Positions 1-11,834 of a DNA stretch of 17,200 nucleotides are shown in pieces; position 1 is the first letter of the stretch; every line of letters starts with the position of its first letter. The notes beneath the pieces were generated by a model. It was not told the origin of the DNA, ran no database searches, and saw only the letters and a list, made by a program, of their open reading frames with translations. Origin of the DNA: Eimeria necatrix (lineage: Eukaryota > Apicomplexa > Conoidasida > Eucoccidiorida > Eimeriidae); NCBI RefSeq assembly GCF_000499385.1, contig NW_013654476.1, positions 5,001 through 22,200 on the forward strand, written 5' to 3'. Made by a program: the position numbers and the translations under genes.

Positions 1-94
1 CGTCTCTTCTGGCTAGCTGCTGCGGTGTTGGCTAGCTGCTGCTGCGGTGTTGGCTAGCTGCTGCTGCAGCGGCTAGCTGCTGCTGCAGCGACTA

Positions 95-125
<31 letters not shown>
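1..125. repeat. CTG-rich tandem repeat with GCTAGC units
   Basis: Imperfect tandem units of about 16-20 bp built from GGCTAGCTGCTGCTGCAGCG run from the window edge and end in a pure CTG run near 93-124. No reading frame here resembles a protein; the open frames are alanine or leucine runs. Confidence 0.85.
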
Positions 126-127
<2 letters not shown>

Positions 128-303
128 ACAAAAGGAGAAATAAATTTGAGAGAACAGAGTGGGGGCTGGCGCCGGGGTGTCTGTACACTGCGTGTGGGGG
201 TGCGGGGGGCCTCTTTTTGGAGTTCTTTTTGCAGAATAAGTTTGTTAAAAATTGAAAAGAATAAAAAGGATAAATTGGACTTAAATAGAGGGGTTTTAGG
301 GGG

Positions 304-344
<41 letters not shown>

Positions 345-520
345 TCGGGAGCCGCGGGAAGGCCCCAGCCCCGGGGCCCCCCTTTCGAGGGCGGCCTCTG
401 CAGCCGCTGCAGCCGCTCTTTTGCGTCTTTTGAGTTTCAAATGGATTTAATTTCGTAAAAAGGAAAGTTTGGAAGCATTAGAGGGTTTTTTGGCGTAGGT
501 TTGCGGCCGGGGCGTCTCGG

Positions 521-555
<35 letters not shown>

Positions 556-691
556 TCGTTTGGGGGCGTGCCTTGCAGCCCCGGGCTCTGGCTGCAGCGT
601 TTTGACGCAATTAAAGCGACAAAAAGGAATTTAAATCTTTTAATTCTTTTCTTTTCTTCTTTTCTGCATTTTTAAGTCCAAACGAACCAAA
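126..691. other. Upstream region of the SmB gene, no gene seen
   Basis: This stretch precedes the SmB start codon. It holds two pure CAG tracts (about 308-343 and 524-554), short T-rich runs near 640-672, and no convincing exon. An imperfect relative of the GGTGTACGTACACC palindrome lies near 178-191. It presumably contains the promoter and 5' UTR of the SmB gene, which is inferred from position only. Confidence 0.6.
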
Positions 692-1190
692 ATGCCCAGC
701 AAGAACGCCCGCCTGCAGCAGTGGCTCAACTACCGCGTCCGCATTGTCCTCCAGGTTGGTTTTTCTTCTTTTTGCGTCCTTTTTTCTAATTTTTAATTTT
801 TAATTTATTTTTTATTTGTTGTTTATTAATTGTTCTTTCTTGCGCTTCTTGTTTGTCCTTTTTTCCGCGCGTTTGCCGCCGCTCTCGCGTCTTTTTCCCT
901 TTTTTCCGCACATCCTGCCAGTTCATTTCTCGTTTTTTCGCGCGTTTGTCTTCATTTCTCGCCTTTAATTCATTTATTTGTTTATTTATTCTTTTATTTA
1001 TTTATTTGTCCTTTAAAAGCCGGTCTTTAGAGTCCTTAAATCTGTCTTTGGCGCAAAATGCAAAAAATGGACTTTTCCGCACTAGTGGGGGATTTCGCAC
1101 AAGTGCAAAAAGTGGACTTTAGAAAATTAAATCAATTCCAAATCAACACTCAATTTGCTTCCCCTTTCGCCTGCAAATCCAAACACAACC

Positions 1191-1230
<40 letters not shown>

Positions 1231-1357
1231 ACTAACCGCAGCAGCAAATTCACCGCAGCAGCAGCAGCAACCCCCCCCCCCCAACCCCCACCAGCACCAT
1301 CACCACCACCACTACCACCAGCATAATAATAACAATAATAACAATAATAATAATAAT

Positions 1358-1396
<39 letters not shown>

Positions 1397-1511
1397 GTGT
1401 TTGCTGCAGGACTCTCGGATGTTGGTGGGGACTTTTCACCACCAGCATAATAATAACACTAATAACAATAATAATAACAATAATAACAATAATAATAATA
1501 ACAATAACAAT

Positions 1512-1577
<66 letters not shown>

Positions 1578-1763
1578 GTGTTTGCTGCAGGACTCTCGGA
1601 TGTTGGTGGGGACTTTTCTGGCTTTCGACCGGCACATGAATTTGGTGTTGGCGGACGCGGAGGAATTTCGAAAAGTCAAAATCAAAAAGTCGGAAGCAAA
1701 AAGGACTTTCGTCGAGGAAAAGGAACTCAAAAGGACCCTAGGCTTTCTCCTCCTCAGAGGCCA

Positions 1764-1800
<37 letters not shown>

Positions 1801-1972
1801 ATTATGCTGCTGGTTGTGCTGCTGCTGGTTGTGCTGCTGCTGCTGCTGCTGGTTGTGCTGCTGCTGCTGCTGCTGGTTGTGCTGCTGCTGCTGCTGGTTG
1901 TGGTGATGGTGGTGGTGTGGTGGTGCTGCTGCTGATTATGCTGCTGCTGCTGCTGGTTGTGCTGCTGCTGGT

Positions 1973-2005
<33 letters not shown>

Positions 2006-2151
2006 TGTGCTGCTGCTGCTGGTTGTGGTGATGGTGCTGGTTGTGGTGATGGTGGTGGTGCTGCTGCTGATTGTGCTGCTGCTGCTGGTGTGATGGTGCT
2101 GCTGCTGATTATGCTGCTGCTGCTGCTGGTTGTGCTGCTGCTGCTGCTGAT

Positions 2152-2185
<34 letters not shown>

Positions 2186-2737
2186 ATTATGGTGATGGTG
2201 CTGATTGTGGTGCTGCTGATGATGGTGGTGGTGCTGCTGATGCTGCTGCTGCTGGTTATGCTGCTGCTGCTGCTGCTGCTGATGATGCTGCTGCTGCTGT
2301 TGATGATGAGCTCTTGCAGCTGCCGCTGGGCTTTACCTGCTGCTGCTGCTGCAGCGGGTTTAGGGTTTAGGGTTTAGGGTTTAGGGTTTAGGGTTTGTGC
2401 TGCAGGAGAGAACATTTGCACTTTCATTGCAGAGGCCCCCCCGCAGCAGCAGCCCAAGAGGCCCGAGGGGGCCCTCGCGGGCCCCGGCCGGGGGGCCCCC
2501 GCAGGCCGCGGGGTGGGCCCCGTGGGGGGCCCCCTGGGGGCCCCCCTGGGGGCCCCCCTGGGGGCCCCCCCAGTGGGTTTGGCGGGGCCCGTGAGGGGCG
2601 TGGGGGCCCCCGCCCCACACCAGATGATGGGGGGGCCCCCCATGGGCCGCGGGGGGCCCCCCATGGGGCCCCCCGGCATGCAGCCCCCCATGGGGAGTAT
2701 GCCCCCCATGATGAGGCCCCCGGGGTCCATGATGTGA
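692..2737 (+). CDS. SmB: Small nuclear ribonucleoprotein SmB (Sm core protein B), three exons
   Basis: Core Sm protein of U1, U2, U4 and U5 snRNPs. In this family seven Sm proteins form a ring on the U-rich Sm site of snRNA in the nucleus. Exons: 692-754, 1591-1759 and 2406-2737, giving 187 residues. Exon 1 begins MPSKNARLQQWLNYRVRIVL and ends in the first Sm strands. Exon 2 carries the Sm1 motif (VGTFLAFDRHMNLVL, then ADAEEFRKVKIKK). The Sm2 motif is split across intron 2, LLLRG joining ENICTF. Exon 3 continues into a Gly-Pro-Met-rich tail containing GLAGPVRGVG, a hallmark of SmB/N. Length is near that of yeast SmB (196) and below human (240). Intron 1 is GT-AG in phase 0. Intron 2 best fits a GC donor at 1760 with AG at 2404-2405, the only choice I found that joins the Sm2 motif in frame. 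The start has an AAA-ATG context and nothing upstream extends the frame. The identification is from remembered family sequence, not a search. Confidence 0.92.
1188..1590 (+). repeat. CAG, AAT and CAC repeats with a tandem duplication inside SmB intron 1
   Basis: The 3' half of intron 1 consists of CAG runs, a CAC/CCA run, AAT/AAC runs, and two copies of one composite unit (1314-1437 and 1438-1618). Each unit reads ACCACCAGCATAATAATAAC, then AAT repeats, CAG repeats, the acceptor GTGTTTGCTGCAG, and the first 28 bases of exon 2. Only the second copy leads into the full exon. Unit 2 is longer because its trinucleotide parts are expanded. Confidence 0.9.
1762..2355 (+). repeat. Long interrupted CTG repeat filling SmB intron 2
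   Basis: About 590 bases of CTG triplets are broken by GTT-GTG, ATT-ATG and GTG-ATG triplets. The triplet phase is almost unbroken, so long leucine- or alanine-rich open frames appear in all frames. It lies entirely between exon 2 and exon 3 of the SmB gene, so it is read here as intron rather than protein. Confidence 0.88.
2357..2397 (+). repeat. Telomere-like (TTTAGGG)n at the 3' end of SmB intron 2
   Basis: About six TTTAGGG units end seven bases before the acceptor GTGCTGCAG of exon 3. The array sits where a branch point and pyrimidine tract would be expected. Confidence 0.95.
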
Positions 2738-2749
2738 GGACCAGTGGTC

Positions 2750-2787
<38 letters not shown>

Positions 2788-2924
2788 AGCAGCAGCAGCA
2801 GCAGAGCTAGAGGGAAACTGAGAGGGACTGGGGAGGGACCTTTTGATCCAAAAAGACAAAAAACAAAACGGCAGCGAACGGAGACTACAAGGTCCACTGG
2901 TCACCGCAGAAACGCATGCAAACT

Positions 2925-2974
<50 letters not shown>

Positions 2975-3110
2975 GAGAGGGGGGCAGCAGCAGGGGGCCC
3001 CCCGCAGGGCAGGGGGCCCCGGGGGCCGCTTTGTTTGTTTTGCTGCTGCTGCTGAAACCCTTGAGTTCTATTTATTTATTTATTGTTTCCTTCTTGCTGC
3101 TGCCAGCTCA
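2738..3110. repeat. CTG/CAG tracts downstream of SmB
   Basis: A CTG run (about 2750-2786) passes directly into a CAG run (to about 2802), making a self-complementary block. A long CAG run lies at about 2925-2972. A short GGGGGCCCC block and a CTG run follow near 2985-3055. No exon-like sequence was seen; the region should include the 3' UTR of SmB. Confidence 0.75.
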
Positions 3111-3180
3111 GGTGTACGTACACCTCAGCTGCGGGGCTGCTGCTGCCAGCTCAGGTGTACGTACACCTCAACTGCGGGGC
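3098..3180. repeat. Direct repeat carrying two GGTGTACGTACACC palindromes
   Basis: The palindrome occurs at 3111-3124 and 3154-3167, each flanked by CTCA and CTCA on the same strand. The flanks GCTGCTGCCAGCTCA and the trailing CTGCGGGGC are also repeated, so a unit of about 43 bp is tandemly duplicated. Confidence 0.9.
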
Positions 3181-3231
3181 CTTTCTCGTGCTGCACTGTC
3201 GCGGAACAAAAAATCCTTAATGCTTAAGTAG

Positions 3232-3875
3232 GAGGGTTTAGGGTTTGCAAACCCTCGTTTAGGGTTTGCAAACCCTCGTTTAGGGTTTGCAAACCCTCGC
3301 TCGGGGTTTGCAAACCCTCGCCAGCTAGTTAGGGTTTGGGGTTTGTAAACCCTGGTCGTCTAGTTAGGGTTTGTAAACTCTCGCCAACTAGCTAGGGTTT
3401 AGGGTTTGTAAACCCTAGCCGTTTAGTTAGGGTTTAGGGTTTGTAAACCCTCGATCTTCCTTTGAAGTTGGGGATTTATTAACGCTCCTGCATTAGGGTT
3501 TAGGGTTTGCAAACCCTAGGGTCTAGGGTGTCCAAACCCTCACGTATCGATAAACCCTCATCCATTTAAACTCCTAAACCCTAATCTAGTCAGGGTTTAG
3601 AATCTATAAACCCTAATATGACTAGGGTTTAGGGTTTGTGAAACCTCCCTTACTAGGGTTTACACATAGATTCCTATCATTCCTATCAAGTTAGGGTTTA
3701 GCCTCACAAACCCTTATCTAGTTAGGGTTTAGGGTTTAGGGTGTGTGTGCAAACCCTAGCCCCGCTAGGGTTTAGGGTTTGCAAACCCTCGCCGTCTAAA
3801 TGTGCTTGAGGGTTTGCGAGTCTCATGTCTCGCTGGCCTGCTAACTAGGGTTTAGGGTTTAGGGTTTAGAGCCTC
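3232..3875. repeat. Degenerate telomere-like block with head-to-head palindromic units
   Basis: The block opens with near-identical 21-bp units containing AGGGTTTGCAAACCCT, in which a TTTAGGG-type sequence meets its own complement. Further right the units degenerate to GGGTTTGTAAACCCT with variable spacers, ending in three clean TTTAGGG units near 3846-3869. No coding frame is supported. Confidence 0.9.
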
Positions 3876-3944
3876 CAAAAGTACTTTTGAATTCGAGTTT
3901 GTTTTCGGCATTTGTTTTCTTCGTCTCAAAAGAGGCCCCAGTGG

Positions 3945-3958
3945 GGTGTACGTACACC
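3945..3958. other. GGTGTACGTACACC palindrome
   Basis: Perfect 14-bp palindrome in intergenic DNA, a member of the dispersed family described at 4527-4548. Confidence 0.75.
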
Positions 3959-3959
3959 T

Positions 3960-4525
3960 CGTCAGAACAAAGTACTATTTGCCTCCTTGCACATATGCAG
4001 AATATTATAAATAAGTTACACATATAATATATTAAATGAATACATTTAAATAAATAAATATGTATATTATATATGTAAAATAAATATAATAAAATGAACT
4101 TTCCGTAAATCGAAAATGTACAAAATATACACCAGGTGTATATACAGTGTACGTACACCGCAGCTCTCTAACCTGTTCTGCGCGCGGGTCTTCTTTGCAG
4201 TTTGCACTTAACAATTAATTAACGATTAAATAAATGCCAATTAATTGAACAATAATAATAAATTAATTAATTGTTAATTAATCATTAATTAATTAGTTGG
4301 ACTGCCGCGGCAAACATGCGCAAACCAGGAGTCCCGGGAACTCCCTCGAAAGAGTTTGGAAATAAATTCAAGAAGCGCCAAAAGCCGAAATAAACATTTA
4401 ATTAAATTAATTTGTTTTAAATTAATTAAATTAATTCGTTTTAACTTAATTCTGCATGCACTTTAGTTCAATTTCGAAGTGTCTTTTCGAAGCTCCGGTG
4501 CATGCGCATGCAGTTGGCTGCCCTT
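3960..4525. other. AT-rich intergenic DNA without a gene
   Basis: The sequence is rich in ATATAT, AATAAATA and TTAATTAATTAA motifs (notably 4040-4090, 4205-4295 and 4398-4450). Open frames are low-complexity Y/I/F runs and do not look coding. A palindrome relative, AGTGTACGTACACC, is at 4146-4159. Confidence 0.6.
4146..4159. other. Near-perfect GGTGTACGTACACC palindrome
   Basis: AGTGTACGTACACC differs from the family consensus at the first base and is followed by GCAG. Confidence 0.65.
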
Positions 4526-4526
4526 T

Positions 4527-4548
4527 CTGCGGTGTACGTACACCGCAG
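4527..4548. other. Best copy of a dispersed GGTGTACGTACACC palindrome
   Basis: A 22-bp perfect palindrome: GGTGTACGTACACC flanked by CTGC on the left and GCAG on the right. The family in this window: 3111-3124, 3154-3167, 3945-3958, 4146-4159 (one change), 4531-4544, 4571-4584 (GGTGTACATACACT), 5180-5189 (half-degraded), 6673-6686 (GGTGTATGTACACC), 12284-12297, 14325-14338 (GGTGTATGTACACC) and 14797-14810 (GGTGTACATACACC). All lie in introns or between genes. A protein-binding site is an inference; a small dispersed repeat is the alternative. Confidence 0.75.
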
Positions 4549-4570
4549 GCGTTGCGTGCACTTCGCGCGG

Positions 4571-4584
4571 GGTGTACATACACT
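4571..4584. other. Variant of the GGTGTACGTACACC palindrome
   Basis: GGTGTACATACACT lies about 40 bp from the perfect copy at 4531-4544, so two sites are paired just upstream of the GCATGC array. Confidence 0.6.
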
Positions 4585-4736
4585 CCAAAATGGAAAGCAA
4601 ATCGCGTTTGTGCAAGTGAGACTTCGAACTCTATTTGTCCCGGGTTGGAAATGCATATATTAGAAGAAATATAAAACAAATGTACATAACGAATATATAC
4701 ATTTAAGGAGCTTTTCCCCACATAAACATCTCCAGC

Positions 4737-4925
4737 GCATGCAAACGCATGCAAACGCATGCAGCGCATGCAGCGCATGCAAACGCATGCAAACGCATGC
4801 AGCGCATGCAAACGCATGCAAACGCATGCAGCGCATGCAGCGCATGCAGCGCATGCAGCGCATGCAGCGCATGCAGTGCATGCAGCGCATGCAGTGCTTT
4901 GGGGCTGTTTGCATGCATCTGCATG
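4737..4925. repeat. Dense GCATGC array
   Basis: About 17 copies of GCATGC lie between 4737 and 4892, separated by AGC (9-bp period) or AAAC (10-bp period), with two more near 4910-4926. TGCATGC is a known regulatory motif class in apicomplexans, bound by some AP2-domain factors. Here the array lies just downstream of the 3' end of the diacylglycerol kinase gene. It could be a regulatory cluster or a simple satellite. Confidence 0.85.
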
Positions 4926-4995
4926 CGCGGAAAAGCGCCAAAGTCCCGGGAAAAGCCGTTTCGGGATTTGAATTATTTTTCAAGACTAAAAAGAA

Positions 4996-5429
4996 CTACT
5001 GCACATACTGCAGCACTCCGAAGGTCCCCAGCCGCTGCACCAACACACTTTCAATCCCTCCAACTAAATAAAACTCTCCATCAACTTGAATTGGCATTTC
5101 TTTTTCTTCTTCATTTTTAAAAGTCACAAAAAATGGACCTTCGCCCTGCAGCAGCCGCTGCGCCGCGTTCGCCCCCACCTGTACGTACACCCCAGCGCCT
5201 TGCATGCATGCGCTCGCAAACTTCCCCAAATTTTATTTTATTTTATTTTTTATTTTTCTCTTTAATGCAATTAAATGCAGCATTTAAAAGGGCCCACGGA
5301 GTGAAACAAATGACAAAAAAATAGACAAAAAGATTAATTAAAAAAACGAAAAAACAAAAAGACACAAATACACTCAGCTGCAGCCAACACAACAACAAGC
5401 CCAAGCTTGCAGCAGCAGCAGCAGCAGCA

Positions 5430-5460
<31 letters not shown>

Positions 5461-5844
5461 TTTTTTCGGTATGCCTTGCGGGGCCAAAACTCTTAATTTG
5501 TTTGCTGCGAGACACTTTTGCAATAAAAAGCTTAAAATGGAAAAGACACAAAAAAGAGTACAAGAAGAATTCAAAAGATCCAAAAAAGCAAAAAAATGCA
5601 AAATAAAGTGCAAAAAGAATGCAAAAAGAATGCAAAAAGAACAGAAAAGAATGCAAAAAGAATGGAGAAGAACAAGAAAAAAAGAAAGAACAAAAAAGAA
5701 AAAAGAAAACAAGAAAAAGAATTTAAAAACTCACAGTTTGGGCCTGCACATAGTCCACAGTGGACCCCATGGAGAAAACTTCCACCTTTCCATCTCCAGG
5801 ATCTTGGCGAGCTGCCAGCAGCTCCTTTAAGTACAAAGAATAGT

Positions 5845-5893
<49 letters not shown>

Positions 5894-6905
5894 CTTTCCG
5901 GGCGACCCCTCCGCAGCCACCGCCCCCACGGCTGTTCCTTCGCCCTCAGGGGGGCCCCCAGGGGCCCCCTTGGGGGCCCCCGCAGCAAGGGCCTCTGGGG
6001 CCCCCTCGGGAGCTTCCTGGGGGGCCCCCTGGGCCCCCGTGGGGGCCCCCTGGGGGGCCCCCTCGGGGGCCCCCAGCAGCCCCGAAAGAATCGCAGGGGG
6101 CTGGAGACCCACCTTCATGGAGGGGCCCCACATTTTGATTCCCCCGAACATTGTGCGGGAGTTCATGAAGGTGATGGAGACGCAGGCTGCATGCAAAAAA
6201 AAGTTTAAAAGAGCTCTTTTGCATGCAATTAAAGACAAAAGAGGGGAAGAAAGAATTAGGAAATAAAAAGACAAACAAAATGAACTTTTTTGCGGAAAAA
6301 AGAGATACTTATTCCCCAAAAAACCAAAAAAACACTTTTGCTGCTGCACTCCCAGCAGCAGCAGCAGCAGCAAGAAACCCCACACACCCAGCAGCAGCAA
6401 ACCAACCAAACAAACAATAAATAATTAAATAAACAAATAAATAATAATAATAACAAATAATAAATAATAAATAAATAATAAAGAATAAAGAATAAATGGC
6501 GCACCGCAGGCACCAAACAACCAACCAAACAATAAATAAATAAATAAATAAATTAATAAAAACAATAATAAATAACAAACAATAAATAAATAATAAATAA
6601 AGAACAAAGAATAAAGAACAAACGGCGCGGGCAGCGGAAGTGTCTGTACAGCTGAGGTGTCTGTGCAGCTGAGGTGTATGTACACCGCAGGCTCACGCTT
6701 GAGCGAGGGAACTCGGGTGTATCTGCTGCTGTTGCTGAGAAGAGCCACAAAATGAGGTTTAAAAGAATAAATAGTTTCAATTCTGGAACATAAAAAGGGT
6801 TTAGTTTTCAAATGGCGCAAAAACAAAAAGAAATAAACCCCCCGGTTCCACAAACGCGAAGAACCCCGCACGCGGTCGAAGTCCGTTCCCACTGTGCCCT
6901 CGAAC
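4996..6905 (-). CDS. Diacylglycerol kinase, C-terminal fragment (accessory domain), 5' part missing
   Basis: Diacylglycerol kinases phosphorylate diacylglycerol to phosphatidic acid; in apicomplexans this lipid signals microneme secretion. Proposed exons on the - strand, 5' to 3': 6905-6697, 6186-5735 and 5178-4996 (stop TAG). They encode about 280 residues with matching splice phases. Diagnostic segments: VSITFMNSRTMFGGIKMWG (family: NIPSxxGGxxLWG), GDGKVEVFSMGSTVDYVQAQ (family: DGxLEVVG), VGANAAQRLLQGEG (family: QVG...RLAQG), and MPIQVDGEFYL (family: MQVDGEPW). The first exon contains FDRVRGSSRLWNRGVYFF, like the family's SRxxNKxxY, but is less certain. Between GGIKMWG and the DGKVEV strand there are about 100 residues of GAPxGAP repeats and polyalanine. 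These are in frame and may be coding, or an intron of 5825-6112. The ATP-binding catalytic half (GGDGT motif) is not in the window: upstream of 6905 there is only a telomere-like array. A complete gene would need exons from elsewhere. Confidence 0.7.
5179..5734 (-). other. Last intron of the diacylglycerol kinase gene
   Basis: Donor GTGAGT at 5734 and acceptor GTACGTACAG ending at 5179, read on the - strand. The acceptor overlaps a degraded copy of the GTGTACGTACAC palindrome. The intron is strongly T-rich on the sense strand (A-rich on +, about 5520-5725) and holds a CAG tract on + at about 5409-5460, which is CTG on the sense strand. Confidence 0.7.
6187..6696 (-). other. Intron of the diacylglycerol kinase gene with AATAAA-type repeats
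   Basis: Donor GTGAGC at 6696 and acceptor TTTTGCATGCAG ending at 6187, on the - strand. The interior is AATA/AAATA repeat (about 6415-6625) interrupted twice by a related GGCGC-containing segment, so part of it is duplicated. The end near 6645-6690 carries three tandem GAGGTGT[C/A]TGT units, the last being the palindrome copy at 6673-6686. Confidence 0.6.
6673..6686. other. Variant GGTGTATGTACACC palindrome
   Basis: Followed by GCAG and preceded by two degenerate tandem copies (GAGGTGTCTGTACAGCT, GAGGTGTCTGTGCAGCT), suggesting local duplication and decay of the motif. Confidence 0.6.
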
Positions 6906-6913
6906 CTGCACAC

Positions 6914-7126
6914 AAACCCTAAACCCTAAACCCTAAACCCTAAACCCTAAACCCTAAACCCTAAACCCTAAACCCTCAGCCCGAGGCCCTCCCCGCCAAC
7001 AAACCCTAAACCCCAAACCCGAGCCCCTCCTCCCCAAACCCCAAACCCCAAACCCCAAACCCTAAACCCTAAACCCTAAACCCCAAACCCCAAACCCTAA
7101 ACCCTAAACCCTAAACCCTAAACCCT
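6914..7126. repeat. Telomere-like (CCCTAAA)n array between two truncated genes
   Basis: Runs of CCCTAAA alternate with the variant CCCCAAA and two short GC-rich spacers near 6977-6998 and 7021-7032. On the - strand, the array lies between the last visible exon of the helicase gene (donor at 7132) and the first visible exon of the diacylglycerol kinase gene (acceptor ending at 6906). Confidence 0.95.
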
Positions 7127-7132
7127 GGGGAC

Positions 7133-10596
<3,464 letters not shown>

Positions 10597-10780
10597 TAGG
10601 GTTTAGGGTTTAGGGTTTAGGGTTTAGGGTTTAGGGTTTGGGGTTTGGGGTTTGGGATTGGGAGCCGGGACTTCCCGCGGCTGGGGGAGCCCGGCTGTGG
10701 GGCTTTGCCGCAGCGGTTAAGGCCAAAGTCTCGAGGGTTTAGGGTTTAGGGTTTAGGGTTTAGGGTTTAGGGTTTAGCCC
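10597..10780. repeat. Telomere-like arrays abutting the helicase start codon
   Basis: TTTAGGG units (with GGGTTTG variants) run from the base next to the helicase ATG to about 10653, and again at 10735-10776. On the gene's sense strand the ATG is formed directly at the end of CCCTAA. The promoter and 5' UTR should be in or beyond this block. Confidence 0.9.
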
Positions 10781-11410
10781 TTGGCCCTGAAAACCCTGAC
10801 TGGAGCGGGGGCTCCAGAAGCAGGCGAGCGGCGGCCTCGCCAAACCCTTAATTAGGGTTTGCGGGGGAGGCCGGCCTCAGTGACATTTATTTAATTCAAA
10901 TAAATTTAATTTAATTATTTAATTTAATTTAATTTAATTTAATTTATTCTTGGGGGCCCTTTACCCCAAACTGCAAACAAAAGTCCAAACGCATGCAGGG
11001 GGCCCCTGGGGCCCCCGGGGGGCCCCCCGGGGGCCCCCTGGGGTTGAGGCTTGCAAACAACAGTTAAGGGGTGCAGCAGGGTTTAGGGTTTAGGGTTTAG
11101 GGTTTAGGGTTTGAGTGTTAGGGTTTAGAGCTTGGCTTTGGCTGCAGCTTTAGGGCTTCGCGCCCACGGGCTGGGCCTAGGGTTTAGGGTTTAGGGTTTA
11201 GGGTTTAGAACTCGGCGCTTTGCTTCGGCCTTCCTTTCTTCTACGGAGTTACTTCTTAGGGCTTAATCTTTAACCTCTAGGGTTTAGGGTTTAGGGTTTA
11301 GGGTTTAGGGTTTAGGGTATGGGGTTTAGGGTTTAGGGTTTAGGGTTTAGGGTTTAGGGTTTGGGGTTAGGCACTGCGGGACCCAAAACCTATCAACCAG
11401 CTGCCAGAAA
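10781..11410. repeat. Interspersed telomere-like arrays and a GGGGCCCC block, no gene
   Basis: TTTAGGG arrays lie at about 11078-11113, 11178-11207 and 11279-11362, separated by GC-rich single-copy spacers of 60-90 bp. A TTTAATTTAA run is at 10890-10947. A block of GGGGCCCC palindromes lies at about 10998-11042. I saw no exon that resembles a protein. Confidence 0.8.
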
Positions 11411-11757
11411 ATACAATAAACAACTAAATAACAAATAAATTAATAAATAAATAAATTAATAATAAATAAGTTAATAATAAATAGTAAAAATAAATAAATA
11501 AATAGACAATAAATAAATGGATAATAGACAAATAAATATATAAATAAATAAATGATAAATAAGTATGTAAATAAAGGAATAAATAAATAAATAAATAAAT
11601 GCATAAATAAATAAATAAATAGATAAATAAACAAATACATAACAATAAATAAATAAATGGATAATAAACAAATAAATAAATAAATAAATGATAAATAAGT
11701 AAACAAACAAACAAACAAATAAATAAATAAATAAAAGAATAAATAAATAAATGCATT
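11411..11757. repeat. (AAAT)n/TAAA array
   Basis: About 350 bp of AAATAAAT with occasional G or C substitutions; the - strand frames are periodic L/F/I/Y runs. There are at least two larger related subunits, each with ATAAATAAATGGATAAT and AAATGATAAATAAGTA, suggesting segmental duplication. Confidence 0.9.
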
Positions 11758-11834
11758 TTTCCAGCAACTCTCCGCTTTTTCGTTTTTGGATTCTTCTGGC
11801 AGTTCTTCAAATCTGAATAAAAATTATTTTGAAG

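Noticed and set aside
1143..1730. A 195-residue - strand frame opposite the SmB gene
   Set aside because: It consists of alanine, cysteine, valine/isoleucine and tyrosine runs from CAG and AAT repeats and is antisense to SmB exon 2.
1395..2093. A 232-residue + frame with Asn, Ser and Ala runs overlapping SmB
   Set aside because: It begins in the decoy exon copy and continues in a different frame from the real exon 2, ending in CTG repeat.
4737..4925. CRISPR-like array
   Set aside because: The spacing is 9-10 bp with no unique spacers, and the genome is eukaryotic.
4446..5120. His-Ala-Cys-Met repeat proteins in several frames
   Set aside because: They are translations of the GCATGC array in different frames without any unique coding sequence.
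5471..6138. Lysine-rich + strand frames
   Set aside because: They are the complement of a T-rich intron and of the kinase exon; composition and the kinase motifs on the other strand argue against coding.
11424..11810. L/F/I/Y-rich - strand frames resembling a membrane protein
   Set aside because: They are the direct translation of a TAAA tetranucleotide array.
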